Shown: positions 8,998 through 18,546, numbered from the stretch's first letter. The stretch: 64,000 nucleotides of DNA from Flavobacterium kayseriense (GCF_014305095.1 NZ_JACRUI010000001.1:1114744-1178743), one strand, 5' to 3'. Translations and numbers: made by a program. Notes: generated by a model from the sequence alone, not told the origin.

Positions 8998-9498
8998 TTA
9001 GAAACCTAAATCTTTTTTAACGTCAGCAGTTAAATCAGTACCTTCAGCAAGTAATAAAGTTGATCCATCTAAAACATATTGGAATCCTTTTGCTTTTCCA
9101 ACTTTTTGGATAGATGTTCTCACTTTTTCCATTAATGGTTTTACGATATCAGATTCTTTTTGTTGTAATTCTTTTTGAGCATTGTCTCTAAAATCAACAA
9201 TTCTTTTTTGCATATCTTGAACTTCTTTAGAACGATCTCCATTGATAGCATCAGTAACTGTTGCAGATTCTGCTTCGTACTTTTTTAATTTTGCTTGATA
9301 CTCCTCAACCATTTTTTTATAGTCAGTATCATAAGTTCCACTTAGTTTCTCTAGCTGCTTCTGAGCATCTAACATTGCTGGCATTTTAGCCATGATTTCA
9401 CTTACATCGACATGTGCTGTTTTTGCTTGTGCATTAATTGTTTGCGTAGCACCAAAAATGAATATTGCAGCAATTAGTAAAGTTTTGATTTGTTTCAT
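8998..9498 (-). CDS. OmpH/Skp family periplasmic chaperone
   Basis: A 166-residue protein with a signal peptide (cleaved after INAQ). The OmpH/Skp layout follows: HVDVSEIMAKMPAMLDAQKQLEKL, then a long coiled-coil of lysine and glutamate-rich helices (about 45-125) and the closing KGFQYVLDGSTLLLAEGTDLT segment. Skp-like trimers hold unfolded outer-membrane proteins in the periplasm and deliver them to BamA. It is the last of three cotranscribed genes, bamA, long OmpH and this one, with 26 bp to its neighbour. Its length matches canonical Skp. Confidence 0.9.
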   Translation of the reverse strand: MKQIKTLLIAAIFIFGATQTINAQAKTAHVDVSEIMAKMPAMLDAQKQLEKLSGTYDTDYKKMVEEYQAKLKKYEAESATVTDAINGDRSKEVQDMQKRIVDFRDNAQKELQQKESDIVKPLMEKVRTSIQKVGKAKGFQYVLDGSTLLLAEGTDLTADVKKDLGF

Positions 9499-9524
9499 CG
9501 TTTTTAAAATATTAAGTAATTAAT

Positions 9525-10538
9525 TTATTGTTTTATTGGTAATTTTTCTTCTTTCGCTTTTTTAATTGAATCTCTTTGCTGTAAAATTTGTAACCTTCTA
9601 TCTTCTACTGCTTTTCTTCTGTCTTCAAGAACTTTCTTTTTGTCTTCTAATAATTTTGCTCGCAGGTCTGCTTGTTTTTTTTGTGCTTCTTCTGCGGCGA
9701 TTCTAGCATTATCTTTTTCTGTGTTTACTGCCTTACTTGCTTCGGTTGTATCTCCTGATGTTGTATTGGCAGAAACCGTGCCATTCTTTTTGGCTGCCCT
9801 ATCATCTAGTATTTTTTGTCGCCTGTCATCGAAGGCCTTTTTCTTAGCCTCTTGCTCTAATCTTCTTTCTTCGATTATTTTATCTCTTGCTGCTTTCTTT
9901 TCATCTAGCGCTTTTTGTCTGTCAGCTAATTGAGGGTTTGCATCGATAGCATCCTCTTTTTTTTCCTTCGCATCTAAATCAGCTTGCTGTTTTTTAGTTA
10001 GCTGTTCTCTTTTTTCAGTACGGTTTAAAACGCGTAACACTTGGTCACTGATGTCAAACTGCGTAGCAGCAAATAGCATGGTTAAATCAGATGACTTGTC
10101 AAAAATGAAATCGTATTTTCTAGACTCAGCTATGTCTTGTACTACAGTAAAAACTTGATCTTGAATTGGTTTTACCAATAAGGCTTTCTGATTTATTAAA
10201 TCGCCATTAGCTCCAAATCTCTTTTGCTGAAAATCTAACATTTCATCCTCTAGGTACTTAATTTCAGTTTCTCTTTCTTCTATAAGTCCTTTAGTTAATA
10301 ACGCTTTTTCTGCTTTTAGAGCATCTTTTATTTTATTAATCTCTACTTTTTTAGACTCTATATCTTGCTTCCACTTTTGAGCTTTTGACTCAAGTTGAAT
10401 GCTAGCCTCGGTATAATTAGGAACATTTTGCAATATGTATTCCATGTCGATGTATCCCACTCTAGTTCCTCTCGCCTGCGAATGTAGTAAGTTTACCGTA
10501 ATCGCGGCCAAAAATAGAAATAAAAATTGTTTTCTCAT
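9525..10538 (-). CDS. OmpH/Skp family protein with long charged C-terminus
   Basis: A 337-residue exported OmpH/Skp paralogue. After the signal peptide (ends LLHSQ) the Skp domain covers about residues 24-170: VGYIDMEYILQNVPNY, coiled coil, and KYDFIFDKSSDLTMLFA. It is extended by about 165 residues rich in K, E, R, D, A and Q (DRQKALDEKKAARDK-type repeats) that should form one long charged helix or coiled coil. This doubles the usual Skp length. It lies directly downstream of bamA and upstream of the short OmpH gene, so the strain makes two chaperones of different size from one operon. The role of the charged tail is unknown. Confidence 0.88.
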   Translation of the reverse strand: MRKQFLFLFLAAITVNLLHSQARGTRVGYIDMEYILQNVPNYTEASIQLESKAQKWKQDIESKKVEINKIKDALKAEKALLTKGLIEERETEIKYLEDEMLDFQQKRFGANGDLINQKALLVKPIQDQVFTVVQDIAESRKYDFIFDKSSDLTMLFAATQFDISDQVLRVLNRTEKREQLTKKQQADLDAKEKKEDAIDANPQLADRQKALDEKKAARDKIIEERRLEQEAKKKAFDDRRQKILDDRAAKKNGTVSANTTSGDTTEASKAVNTEKDNARIAAEEAQKKQADLRAKLLEDKKKVLEDRRKAVEDRRLQILQQRDSIKKAKEEKLPIKQ

Positions 10539-10571
10539 AGCATTATAGTATTTGAAAATCTATTGGCAATC

Positions 10572-13223
10572 CTAAAATTGTTGTCCAATAATGAAATGGG
10601 TTTCCCAACCATTTGGTGTTGTAGTTCCTGGTAAGGCATCAAATCCATGACCAAAATCTATTCCTAATAGTCCAAATGCTGGCATGAATACACGTAATCC
10701 AACACCTGCTGATCGGTTCAATGAGAATGGGTTGTAGCTTTTGAAATCAGCATATGATGATCCCGCTTCTAAAAATCCCAATGCATAAATTGAAGCTGAT
10801 GATTTTAAAGTTATTGGATAACGTAGTTCTAGTGAGAATTTATTGTACACCGTGGCGCCAATTTGTTCTCCTCTTGCATTTATAGGCGTTAAAGAGTTGT
10901 TAGGATATCCTCTTAATTGGATTGTTTCTCTACCATCCATTGAGAAGTTTGCCATACCATCACCTCCTAAATAAAACCTTTCAAAAGGTACTAAACCTCG
11001 ATCTTGATTGTAGGCTCCTAAGAATCCAAACTCAGTCAATGCTCTAAGAACGAATTTTCCGTAGACTTTAGTGTACCAATCGGCTTTGAACTTCACTTTA
11101 TAGTACTCTAAAAAGTTAAATCGTTTTTGATCTACTTTTGCTGGATCTGCTGCAGCATCAGTAAAACTGAATACTTTATTACCAGATGCATCAATGTAAT
11201 CACCAATACTAACTATATTTCCGTTTGCATCTACTTGATTTCCTCTGTCAACGGTATTTGTCAATTTATTTTCTTCTTGATCTCCTAATGTTTTATAGTC
11301 AATACCATTAAACAAAGAGTAAGGTGGTGTTAGTTTAGCCGATATGCTAAATTCTGATCCATAAGTTGGGAAAATCGGGTTTACACCTTTGTTGCTTCTG
11401 GATAAACCTACCGTGTATGCTAAGTTTTTAGAAGAGCCATTTCCGAAGGTAAACAATCCAGTGTTGTAGTTATTCAAGTCGTAATACTGGTAACTTAAAG
11501 ATTGAGATAGAACGAAAAAGTCATCTGGTACAGTTAAACGTTTAGCTAATCCCACAGAAACAGTAAGTATATTAAAACTTTGAGATTTATCTACTTGTTG
11601 TGTTTGAAAATTATTTAAAAATTGCTTGCTGTATGAAATCGAACTGCTAAACTGTACTGGTTTCTTTTGACCAAACCATGGTTCAGAGAACGAAACACTA
11701 TATGTTTGGAAATAGGTACTTCCTTGTAATCTTAAAGACACTTTTTGTCCGTCACCCATAGGTAATGGTTTGTAAGCACTTTTATTTAATAAGTTTCTTG
11801 CTGAGAAGTTATTAAAAGAGAGTCCTAAGGTCCCAATGAAACCACCTCCACCGTAACCACCTTGAAGTTCTATTTGACTTGAACCTTTTTCGACAAGTTG
11901 GTATTCTATGTCAACTGTTCCTGCGCCTGCATCTACATTTTTAAAAGCTGGGTTGATCGCTTCAGGATCAAAGAATCCTAATTGGCCAATTTCTCTAATA
12001 GTTCTTACTAATTCGTCTTTACTATATTTTTCTCCTGGTTTTGTTCGTAATTCTCTATAAATAACACGATCATTTGTTTTGTCATTTCCTGTTACGGTGA
12101 TTTTATTAAAGTAGGCAAGTGGTCCTTCCATAACTCTAATTTCAAAATCAATGGTGTCATTAACTGTCTTAACCTCTACAGCATTAATGTTAGAGAACAA
12201 ATAACCACTGTTTTGATACAGATTCGTAATGTCTTCGCCATCTGGCTTAGTCTTATCTGCGATTCTTTTTTCTAAAAGAACACCGTTGTAAGTTTCTCCT
12301 TTTTTTACCCCTAAAATTCTGCTCAATAATTGATCTGGATAAACAGTGTTTCCTAAAAATTTAATGTTACCAAAGTAGTATTTATTACCTTCTTCTACAT
12401 TAATTTTAATTGCTAAAGTGTTTTTTGCTTTGTTGTAAGTAACAGAGTCAGAAACAATTCTGGCATCTCTATAACCTTTCTCTTTGTAAGAGGCTATGAC
12501 TTTTTCAAGATCTGTTTTGTATTTCGCTTTTATGAATTTAGACGCTTTTAGTATGCGAATTGGATTCTTTTGCTTCGTGTCTTTCATTGCTTTACGCAAT
12601 GTTTTATCTGATAATTTATCGTTTCCTACAAAATCAATCGAGCTAATTTTAATTTTATCGCCTTTATCAATACTTACAAGCATGTTGACTTGATTGATTG
12701 AAGCGGTATCTTTTACAATATTGATGTTTACCTTTGTGTTGTAGTATCCGTCTTTTTTGTATTTATTTTCAATGTAATTTTTGGTAGTAGTGATTAAATT
12801 TTCGTTAACAACTTTACCTTTGGTTAAACTGTTGTCTTTTATAAGGGCTTCAACTTTACCTTTTTTAACGCCAACAAATTTTACTTCTTTTAGCTTAGGC
12901 AGTTCTTTAATATCTAAATCAAGATAAATACTGTCATTTTCTATTCGATTGATATAAAAGCTAATTTCATCAAAAAGACCTAATTTACCTAGTTTTTTGA
13001 TGGCTGCACTTATTTCTTCTCCTGGAATTGTTATTTGTTGTCCTTTTTCAAGACCTGCAAATGTTACTACGGTTTGATCATTAAAACTGATTTTAGTAGT
13101 AAGGTTTACATCGGCTAAAATGTATTTTTTACCTTGATCAAAAGGTACTCTATCTTGGGCTTTCATTTGAGAAAAACTTCCTAATAGAACTAGGGTAAGG
13201 ACTGCTTTTATAGTTTTATTCAA
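10572..13223 (-). CDS. bamA: Outer membrane protein assembly factor BamA
   Basis: The BamA/Omp85 core of the outer-membrane barrel insertion machine. POTRA repeats occupy roughly the first half, recognisable by GxxxLxDKTLRKAM and KGETYNGVLLEKRI-type segments. A C-terminal 16-strand barrel (bacterial surface antigen domain) follows with the YLGGDGM and RGY motifs (FYLGGDGMANFSMDG, LRGYPNNSL) and a terminal phenylalanine (HFIIGQQF). I start it at the TTG at 13223 (a GTG at 13226 is equally near). This gives a clean signal peptide NKTIKAVLTLVLLGSFSQ and places the start just after the uppS stop. The open frame continues to 13301, but that part overlaps uppS. It is cotranscribed with uppS and the OmpH genes. 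Confidence 0.94.
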   Translation of the reverse strand: MNKTIKAVLTLVLLGSFSQMKAQDRVPFDQGKKYILADVNLTTKISFNDQTVVTFAGLEKGQQITIPGEEISAAIKKLGKLGLFDEISFYINRIENDSIYLDLDIKELPKLKEVKFVGVKKGKVEALIKDNSLTKGKVVNENLITTTKNYIENKYKKDGYYNTKVNINIVKDTASINQVNMLVSIDKGDKIKISSIDFVGNDKLSDKTLRKAMKDTKQKNPIRILKASKFIKAKYKTDLEKVIASYKEKGYRDARIVSDSVTYNKAKNTLAIKINVEEGNKYYFGNIKFLGNTVYPDQLLSRILGVKKGETYNGVLLEKRIADKTKPDGEDITNLYQNSGYLFSNINAVEVKTVNDTIDFEIRVMEGPLAYFNKITVTGNDKTNDRVIYRELRTKPGEKYSKDELVRTIREIGQLGFFDPEAINPAFKNVDAGAGTVDIEYQLVEKGSSQIELQGGYGGGGFIGTLGLSFNNFSARNLLNKSAYKPLPMGDGQKVSLRLQGSTYFQTYSVSFSEPWFGQKKPVQFSSSISYSKQFLNNFQTQQVDKSQSFNILTVSVGLAKRLTVPDDFFVLSQSLSYQYYDLNNYNTGLFTFGNGSSKNLAYTVGLSRSNKGVNPIFPTYGSEFSISAKLTPPYSLFNGIDYKTLGDQEENKLTNTVDRGNQVDANGNIVSIGDYIDASGNKVFSFTDAAADPAKVDQKRFNFLEYYKVKFKADWYTKVYGKFVLRALTEFGFLGAYNQDRGLVPFERFYLGGDGMANFSMDGRETIQLRGYPNNSLTPINARGEQIGATVYNKFSLELRYPITLKSSASIYALGFLEAGSSYADFKSYNPFSLNRSAGVGLRVFMPAFGLLGIDFGHGFDALPGTTTPNGWETHFIIGQQF

Positions 13224-13233
13224 CACTAAAAAA

Positions 13234-13974
13234 TTATTTAATTTGTTCACTTGTTTTTCCAAATCTGCGTTCTCTTTTTTGATAACTAATAATAGCCTCA
13301 TATAAATTTTGTTCTTTAAAGTCAGGCCATAATACGTCTGTAAAATATAATTCTGCGTATGCTATCTGCCACAGTAAAAAATTACTTATCCTGTGCTCAC
13401 CACTTGTTCGTATTAATAAATCTACATCCGGTAAATTTTGCGTGTAAAGATGCTCATTTATAATTGAATCGTCAATAGCGTCAATTGAAATTATATTATT
13501 TTTAACTTTATCACTGATGCTTTTAACTGCATTTACTAATTCTTCTCTCGACCCGTAACTTAAGGCCAAGGTTAAGGTCATATGGGTGTTGTCTTTTGTT
13601 TTTTCAATCACATCAAGCAGCTCAACTTGTGCTTTTTCTGGCATCTTTGATAAGTTACCAATTGCATTTAATTTAATTTGATTTTTTTGTAATGTAACTA
13701 ATTCTTTCTTTAACGATTTAATCAATATTTTCATTAAGGTGTCGACCTCTAATTTAGGTCTGTTCCAGTTTTCAGATGAAAAAGCATAAAGGGTTAGATT
13801 CTTAATACCTAGTTTAGCACAAGTTTCGATGATTGTTTTTACGGATTTTGTTCCATTTTCATGCCCGAAAGCACGTAAAAGGCCCTGCTGTTTAGCCCAA
13901 CGTCCATTCCCATCCATAATTATGGCTAGATGTTCGGGTAAATTAGTAGTATCTATAGTATCTAGTAAATCCAT
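13234..13974 (-). CDS. uppS: Isoprenyl transferase (undecaprenyl diphosphate synthase)
   Basis: A cis-prenyltransferase that extends farnesyl diphosphate with isopentenyl diphosphate to give the C55 carrier lipid for peptidoglycan and O-antigen. The 246 residues contain the P-loop motif IIMDGNGRWAKQQG with catalytic Asp21. TLYAFSSENWNRP, the LIRTSGEHRISNFLLWQ motif and the C-terminal ELYFTDVLWPDF are also present. All are diagnostic of the family and length is normal. It lies between the DUF6089 gene (3-bp gap) and bamA, a gene order common in Flavobacteriia. Confidence 0.97.
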   Translation of the reverse strand: MDLLDTIDTTNLPEHLAIIMDGNGRWAKQQGLLRAFGHENGTKSVKTIIETCAKLGIKNLTLYAFSSENWNRPKLEVDTLMKILIKSLKKELVTLQKNQIKLNAIGNLSKMPEKAQVELLDVIEKTKDNTHMTLTLALSYGSREELVNAVKSISDKVKNNIISIDAIDDSIINEHLYTQNLPDVDLLIRTSGEHRISNFLLWQIAYAELYFTDVLWPDFKEQNLYEAIISYQKRERRFGKTSEQIK

Positions 13975-13977
13975 TTT

Positions 13978-14661
13978 TTAGTTTGCACAATAGCAAGGTT
14001 TCTGTCCAAAGGTATACGTTAACGTTAAACCTGATAGAACATACCAGTCATTATTATTTAAATTTCCAAAACGTAAAGGTCTCCAATTTTCGTTTGTTGG
14101 ATTACTTCCGTCAATATTATCTGTAAGCGTTGCTCTAATACCTACTTCTGCAGCTAGAATTAATCTAGGAGATATTGATGCTTTTACTCCCAATATAATT
14201 GGTATTGCAAAGGCATTTTCCTTGCCGTCTTTTTCAGTACTTCCTGAGAGCACATATAATTCATCATGCTTGAAATAGGTAATTCCGCTGTAAACATAAG
14301 GCGTTATTTTTTGTCCTAATTCATGCAAATTAAAGTCAAAGAAATTAAATTCTAAACCTAAAGATAATTCTTTTACATTATTTTCAAAATAATAGCCTCT
14401 TTGGTTTCTACTAGGTTCTTTGGAGTCTGCATCATTTGATGTGATTTTAGACTGCATATAGGATACTCGCCACGAATGTCTCGGACTTTTATTCCATTTA
14501 TAGAGTATTCCTAAAGCGGGCTCGTTTGGAGCAACATATGTTGTAGGTCCTACCTCACCAATAAAATTACTTCCTCCTAAAAAAAAACCTAGTTCATGTA
14601 TCTGTGATTGCATACTAAAACTTAGGAAAAGGCATATAAATAAGCTGAAAATTTTATTCAT
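13978..14661 (-). CDS. DUF6089 family outer-membrane protein
   Basis: A 227-residue exported beta-barrel protein with a signal peptide cleaved near MQSQ, followed by IHELGFFLGGSNFIGEVGPTTYV. It ends in a typical barrel strand (LTLTYTFGQKPCYC) followed by Ala-Asn. In Bacteroidetes this family sits immediately upstream of uppS and bamA, as here, with a 3-bp gap. Its function is unknown, but the position suggests an envelope role. The KPCYC motif near the C-terminus is a conserved oddity of the family. Confidence 0.8.
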   Translation of the reverse strand: MNKIFSLFICLFLSFSMQSQIHELGFFLGGSNFIGEVGPTTYVAPNEPALGILYKWNKSPRHSWRVSYMQSKITSNDADSKEPSRNQRGYYFENNVKELSLGLEFNFFDFNLHELGQKITPYVYSGITYFKHDELYVLSGSTEKDGKENAFAIPIILGVKASISPRLILAAEVGIRATLTDNIDGSNPTNENWRPLRFGNLNNNDWYVLSGLTLTYTFGQKPCYCAN

Positions 14662-14830
14662 TTTAATTTAAATTGCGTGCAAATATAATAATTATCAAAG
14701 CGAATCAATGCGCATTGAATTAAATGTGGATTTTTTTGAAAAATTAGCACAATAATTTAATGTAAATCTTGATATCTTGAAAATGAAACGGGAAAAGGCA
14801 CAGGAATCGTATAATATGTCGTGAAAAGAA

Positions 14831-15715
14831 TTAATTTCTTTTGTCCTGACCCCACAATAATTTGCTTCGTAAGGTTTTTAAGAAGGTCTCGTCCGGGATT
14901 TCGACCATGTTTATTTGAAAGGGAGTTTTAGTAATAGTTAGAATAGATTCATTTGCTACAGATGTAATTCTAGAGTCCAATGAAACTAAATAATTGTCCT
15001 CACGGCCGGAGACTTTCAATCGTATTACAGTTTCATCTGGAATAACTAGCGGTCTAGCATTTAAATTATGAGGAGCGATAGGAGTAATTACGAGACTTTT
15101 AACGTCGGGAGTTAATATTGGACCTCCACAACTTAGGGAGTAACCAGTAGAACCTGTGGGTGTAGAAATAATTAGGCCGTCAGCCCAATACGAATTTAAA
15201 TATTCATCATTTAAAAAAGTATCAATCGTAATCATAGAGGTCGTATCCTTTCGACTTACAGACACTTCGTTCATAGCAAAATTGATGTCCTGCAGTGCTT
15301 CATTAGGTGGATCACAACTTAAGCTTAACAAAGTCCTTGGTGAAATCGAATATTTTTTATCAATCACTATTTGTAAAAAACTATCAATATCTTCCTTTTG
15401 AACTGTAGCTAAAAAACCAAGTCGTCCCGCATTAATACCTAAGATAGGAATGCCGGAGTCTCGTACTAAAGTAGCCGCTCTCAATATAGTGCCATCTCCG
15501 CCAATGCTAACCACGACGTCAAAACTATTATCTAATTCTGTATGTGATGAAAAAGTTTTGTATTCTTTCTTGATGATATCTTTTTCATACAGCAACTCAA
15601 GAAAATTAGCTTCAATAACTAAGTCCACATTGTTTTTATTAAAAAAGACAAATATATCTCTAATAATAGGTTCCGTACTGTTTTGATAATATTGACCGTA
15701 AATGGCTATTTTCAT
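14831..15715 (-). CDS. nadK: NAD kinase
   Basis: ATP-dependent NAD kinase makes NADP in the cytoplasm. The 294 residues include the GGDGT motif at about 72-76, the NE motif (FAMNEVSVSR, about 147-156) and the glycine-rich TPTGSTGYSLSCGGP active-site segment, followed by ITPIAPHNLNARP. Length is normal. It lies 169 bp upstream of the DUF6089 gene on the same strand. The intervening AT-rich gap shows no clear feature. Confidence 0.96.
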   Translation of the reverse strand: MKIAIYGQYYQNSTEPIIRDIFVFFNKNNVDLVIEANFLELLYEKDIIKKEYKTFSSHTELDNSFDVVVSIGGDGTILRAATLVRDSGIPILGINAGRLGFLATVQKEDIDSFLQIVIDKKYSISPRTLLSLSCDPPNEALQDINFAMNEVSVSRKDTTSMITIDTFLNDEYLNSYWADGLIISTPTGSTGYSLSCGGPILTPDVKSLVITPIAPHNLNARPLVIPDETVIRLKVSGREDNYLVSLDSRITSVANESILTITKTPFQINMVEIPDETFLKTLRSKLLWGQDKRN

Positions 15716-15789
15716 TGTGTTGTTTTTGAAACGTTTCGATTATAAATAATTGTAAGTTATCACCTTTAAATAATAATCATTCTTTTGAT

Positions 15790-16446
15790 CTACATATTAA
15801 GGTACTTGTCAAGATAATCAGACCGTTCCTTTAAATTATTAATATAATCATCTTCATAATGCTCTGAGGTAATTTCATAATTATACCTTCTAAAAGTCTG
15901 TATTATTTCATTTATGGCACCAGTACTTATTTTAATAGTTACTTCCACGCTATTTAAATCAGAATCTGAAATGAATAATCCCAAAAGTTTCCCATTGTTA
16001 CTCTCCACAATTTGAGCAATTTGTCCCATGGAGTAATCTTGAGTATTCTTTTTGACTTTAATGATGCTGCCTTGTTCTTTTAAGAAGGTAGTCTGATGGA
16101 AGAAAGTCATGATGTCATCAATTTCATAATAACCTACATACCCATTGTTTTCATCCAGAACCGGAATTAAATTAGAATGGTTTTTTGCAAAAACTTCTAG
16201 AACCTCTAGCCAAATGGCATCTTTACGCGTAAAAAAGGACTCTAGACTGTATTTGTAGTCTACTACTTTTTTCCCGTCCTCAAATGTTTCTATATCTTCG
16301 GCCACGATGCTTCCTATATATACGCCCTCTTCTACCACTGGAAAATGGGAAAAGTTCAAATCGTCAAAAAAATCCTTGACTGCGGCAATAGTTTCTTGGC
16401 TGTCAATAGCTTTGTAATCAGTCGTTATGTAGTTTGTAATTTCCAT
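15790..16446 (-). CDS. CBS-domain protein
   Basis: A 218-residue cytoplasmic protein with two CBS modules in the first 130 residues (one around TIAAVKDFFDDLNFSHFPVVEEGVYIGSI, the second around VLEVFAKNHSNLIPVLDENNGYVGYYEI). An ACT-like C-terminal domain follows with MGQIAQIVESNNGKLLGLFIS. CBS pairs bind adenosine nucleotides and act as energy or second-messenger sensors. The gene lies just upstream of nadK and diverges from pdxJ, an arrangement common in flavobacteria. The ligand cannot be told from the sequence. Confidence 0.85.
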   Translation of the reverse strand: MEITNYITTDYKAIDSQETIAAVKDFFDDLNFSHFPVVEEGVYIGSIVAEDIETFEDGKKVVDYKYSLESFFTRKDAIWLEVLEVFAKNHSNLIPVLDENNGYVGYYEIDDIMTFFHQTTFLKEQGSIIKVKKNTQDYSMGQIAQIVESNNGKLLGLFISDSDLNSVEVTIKISTGAINEIIQTFRRYNYEITSEHYEDDYINNLKERSDYLDKYLNM

Positions 16447-16514
16447 CTTCGTTAAATCCTCAATTTTTATGCAAAATAATCAAAAAAAGGCAAAATCGCC
16501 TACCTTTTACTTTG

Positions 16515-16522
16515 TATTTTTG
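16515..16522 (+). promoter_or_regulatory. Bacteroidetes -7 element for pdxJ
   Basis: TATTTTTG matches TAnnTTTG and is 39 nt upstream of the pdxJ ATG in the divergent CBS/pdxJ gap. No convincing -33 TTTG is seen. Confidence 0.4.
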
Positions 16523-16561
16523 TGCTATTAAAACAGTTACAACTAATCAAAAATTGTTCCA

Positions 16562-17275
16562 ATGACAAAGTTAAGTGTTAACATCAATAAAATAGCTACT
16601 TTGCGAAATGCTCGTGGAGGAAATGTACCCGATTTGCTAAAAGTAGCCACCGATATTCAAAAATTTGGAGGGCAAGGAATTACCATTCACCCTCGCCCAG
16701 ATGAGCGTCACATAAGGTACCAAGATGCTCGGGATTTAAAAGCAGTGGTCTATACCGAGTTCAATATCGAAGGAAATCCGCAGCACAATTTTATCGATTT
16801 AGTACTAGAGTGTAAACCAGAACAGGTTACACTTGTTCCGGATGCCATTGGTGCCATAACTTCATCTGCAGGATGGGATACCGTTCACAATCAAGCGTAT
16901 TTAACTGAGATGATTCAGGAGTTTCAGCGCAACGGAATCCGAACTTCTATTTTTGTTGATCCACGCTTAGACATGATCGAGGGCGCAAAAAAAACGGGTA
17001 CAGATCGCATCGAGTTATATACTGAGGCCTTTGCACATAAATATGGTCTTGGTGATCAAAAAGGTATCGAGCCATATATTGCAGCAGCATTATTAGCCAA
17101 CGAATTAGAGCTTGGGATCAATGCTGGACATGATTTAAGTTTAGATAACATTCAGTTTTTTAAACAAAATATTCCGGGACTACTTGAAGTCTCTATAGGT
17201 CATGCGCTCATCGCAGAGTCGTTGTATCTAGGATTAGAAAACGTCGTAAATATGTATTTGCAAAAATTAAAATAA
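16562..17275 (+). CDS. pdxJ: Pyridoxine 5'-phosphate synthase
   Basis: PdxJ condenses 3-amino-2-oxopropyl phosphate with deoxyxylulose 5-phosphate to pyridoxine 5'-phosphate, the last ring-forming step of DXP-dependent vitamin B6 synthesis. The 237-residue TIM barrel shows LSVNINKIATLRNARGG at the N-terminus. ITIHPRPDERHI, CKPEQVTLVPD, VSLFIDP-like SIFVDPRLDMIEGA, the glutamate and histidine of RIELYTEAFAH, and the phosphate-binding GLGINAGHDL-like and EVSIGHALIAESL motifs follow. All key segments are present and length is normal. Confidence 0.97.
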   Translation: MTKLSVNINKIATLRNARGGNVPDLLKVATDIQKFGGQGITIHPRPDERHIRYQDARDLKAVVYTEFNIEGNPQHNFIDLVLECKPEQVTLVPDAIGAITSSAGWDTVHNQAYLTEMIQEFQRNGIRTSIFVDPRLDMIEGAKKTGTDRIELYTEAFAHKYGLGDQKGIEPYIAAALLANELELGINAGHDLSLDNIQFFKQNIPGLLEVSIGHALIAESLYLGLENVVNMYLQKLK

Positions 17276-17324
17276 AATAATTGGTGCGAACTACGTTTTG
17301 AAAGAGGATTTTTTTTAAAATACC

Positions 17325-17341
17325 TGACAGCCACTGGCTGT
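17325..17341. terminator. Small hairpin between pdxJ and the hydrolase gene
   Basis: GACAGCCA and TGGCTGTC form a perfect 8-bp stem with one central base in the 110-bp gap after pdxJ. No U-run follows directly, so terminator activity is uncertain. Confidence 0.35.
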
Positions 17342-17385
17342 CCTCCTCTTAATCTCAAATCTTACGCGCTCACAAACCCAAAAAT

Positions 17386-18147
17386 ATGCTGTATTCAAAA
17401 ATAGAAGGAACCGGAAAACCACTTTTAATTCTACATGGATTTTTAGGAATGTCAGACAATTGGAAAACCATAGGAGGCAAATTATCCGAAGTTGGTTTTG
17501 AAGTTCATCTGCTAGATCTCCGTAATCACGGTCGTAGCTTGCAGTCACTAGAATTCAATTATGAACTCTTGGCTCAGGATGTTCACGACTACTGTGTAGG
17601 TCATAAACTAAGCAGTATTGATTTGTTAGGTCATTCTATGGGAGGTAAAACGGCCATGCTTTTTGCAACTAAATATCCAAATTTGGTGAATAAACTAATC
17701 ATTGCTGATATTGGTCCTAAGTTTTATCCGCAACACCATCAAACGATCTTAGAGGGATTGAACGCAGTCAATTTTGCTGAAAAGCCAAGTCGTTCCGATG
17801 TTGAGACTATTCTAGAGAGTTATATTACCGATTTTGGAACGCGTCAATTTTTAATGAAAAGCTTGTATTGGCAAGAGCCAGGACAATTAGCCTTTCGTTT
17901 TAATCTAGCTTCATTCAATCAAAAACTAGATGAAATAGGAGTTGCCTTACCATCAGATCTAAGTTTTGATAAACCAACACTTTTCATTCGTGGCGCTAAA
18001 TCTAATTACATAGTAGACAGTGATTTTGCCGACATAAAAAAGTATTTTCCACAAGCTATATTTGAAACAATTCCAAATGCTGGGCATTGGCTTCATGCTG
18101 AGGATCCACAGATGTTTTATGATTTAACGCTCTCCTTTTTGAAATAA
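17386..18147 (+). CDS. Alpha/beta hydrolase (YbfF-like esterase)
   Basis: A 253-residue cytoplasmic alpha/beta-hydrolase. The oxyanion motif LHGFLG is at about 16-21, the nucleophile elbow GHSMGG contains Ser84, and the catalytic histidine is His234 in NAGHWLH. The RNHGRS segment (about 46-51) is typical of the YbfF/PldB-like esterase group. Many genomes of this class place it next to pdxJ, as here. The physiological substrate is unknown. No signal peptide is present. Confidence 0.88.
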   Translation: MLYSKIEGTGKPLLILHGFLGMSDNWKTIGGKLSEVGFEVHLLDLRNHGRSLQSLEFNYELLAQDVHDYCVGHKLSSIDLLGHSMGGKTAMLFATKYPNLVNKLIIADIGPKFYPQHHQTILEGLNAVNFAEKPSRSDVETILESYITDFGTRQFLMKSLYWQEPGQLAFRFNLASFNQKLDEIGVALPSDLSFDKPTLFIRGAKSNYIVDSDFADIKKYFPQAIFETIPNAGHWLHAEDPQMFYDLTLSFLK

Positions 18148-18201
18148 AAGCTATTCTTCAAAAATAATATTATATTTAATAAAATTTATAAAACGAAAAC
18201 T

Positions 18202-18546
18202 ATGAAATTATTAATTAGAATTCTCGTTACATCGGCCTTAGTTTTACTGATTGCAAATTTCATGACGGGAGTACATGTAAGTGGATTTGCGACAGCAATT
18301 ATAGTTGCCGTTGTACTAGGTTTACTTAATATCTTTATTAAACCTATATTGGTGCTGCTAACCTTACCTGTTACTTTTGTTACTTTAGGTTTGTTTTTAT
18401 TGGTAATCAATGCGATTATTATTTTGCTCTGTGATACTATTGTGGGCGGTTTTGGTGTTGATTCTTTTTTTACAGCATTATTATTCAGTATCATTTTGTC
18501 GTTATCGCAGTCGATACTTTATGCTCTATTAGGCGAGAACAAATAG
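18202..18546 (+). CDS. Small four-helix membrane protein (phage-holin-like family, PF04020-type)
   Basis: A 114-residue integral membrane protein with four predicted hydrophobic helices and the family pattern GLLNIFIKPILVLLTLPVTFVTLGLF and INAIIILLCDTIVGGF. The family is annotated 'phage holin' in databases but is a chromosomal membrane protein of unknown role. There is no lysin or other phage gene nearby. It follows the hydrolase gene by 54 bp. Confidence 0.8.
   Translation: MKLLIRILVTSALVLLIANFMTGVHVSGFATAIIVAVVLGLLNIFIKPILVLLTLPVTFVTLGLFLLVINAIIILLCDTIVGGFGVDSFFTALLFSIILSLSQSILYALLGENK

Noticed and set aside
13224..13301. Longer start for bamA
   Set aside because: The extension overlaps uppS and would bury the signal peptide behind 26 charged residues.
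18202..18546. Prophage hypothesis from the holin-like protein
   Set aside because: The family is a chromosomal membrane protein often misnamed; no other phage gene lies nearby.
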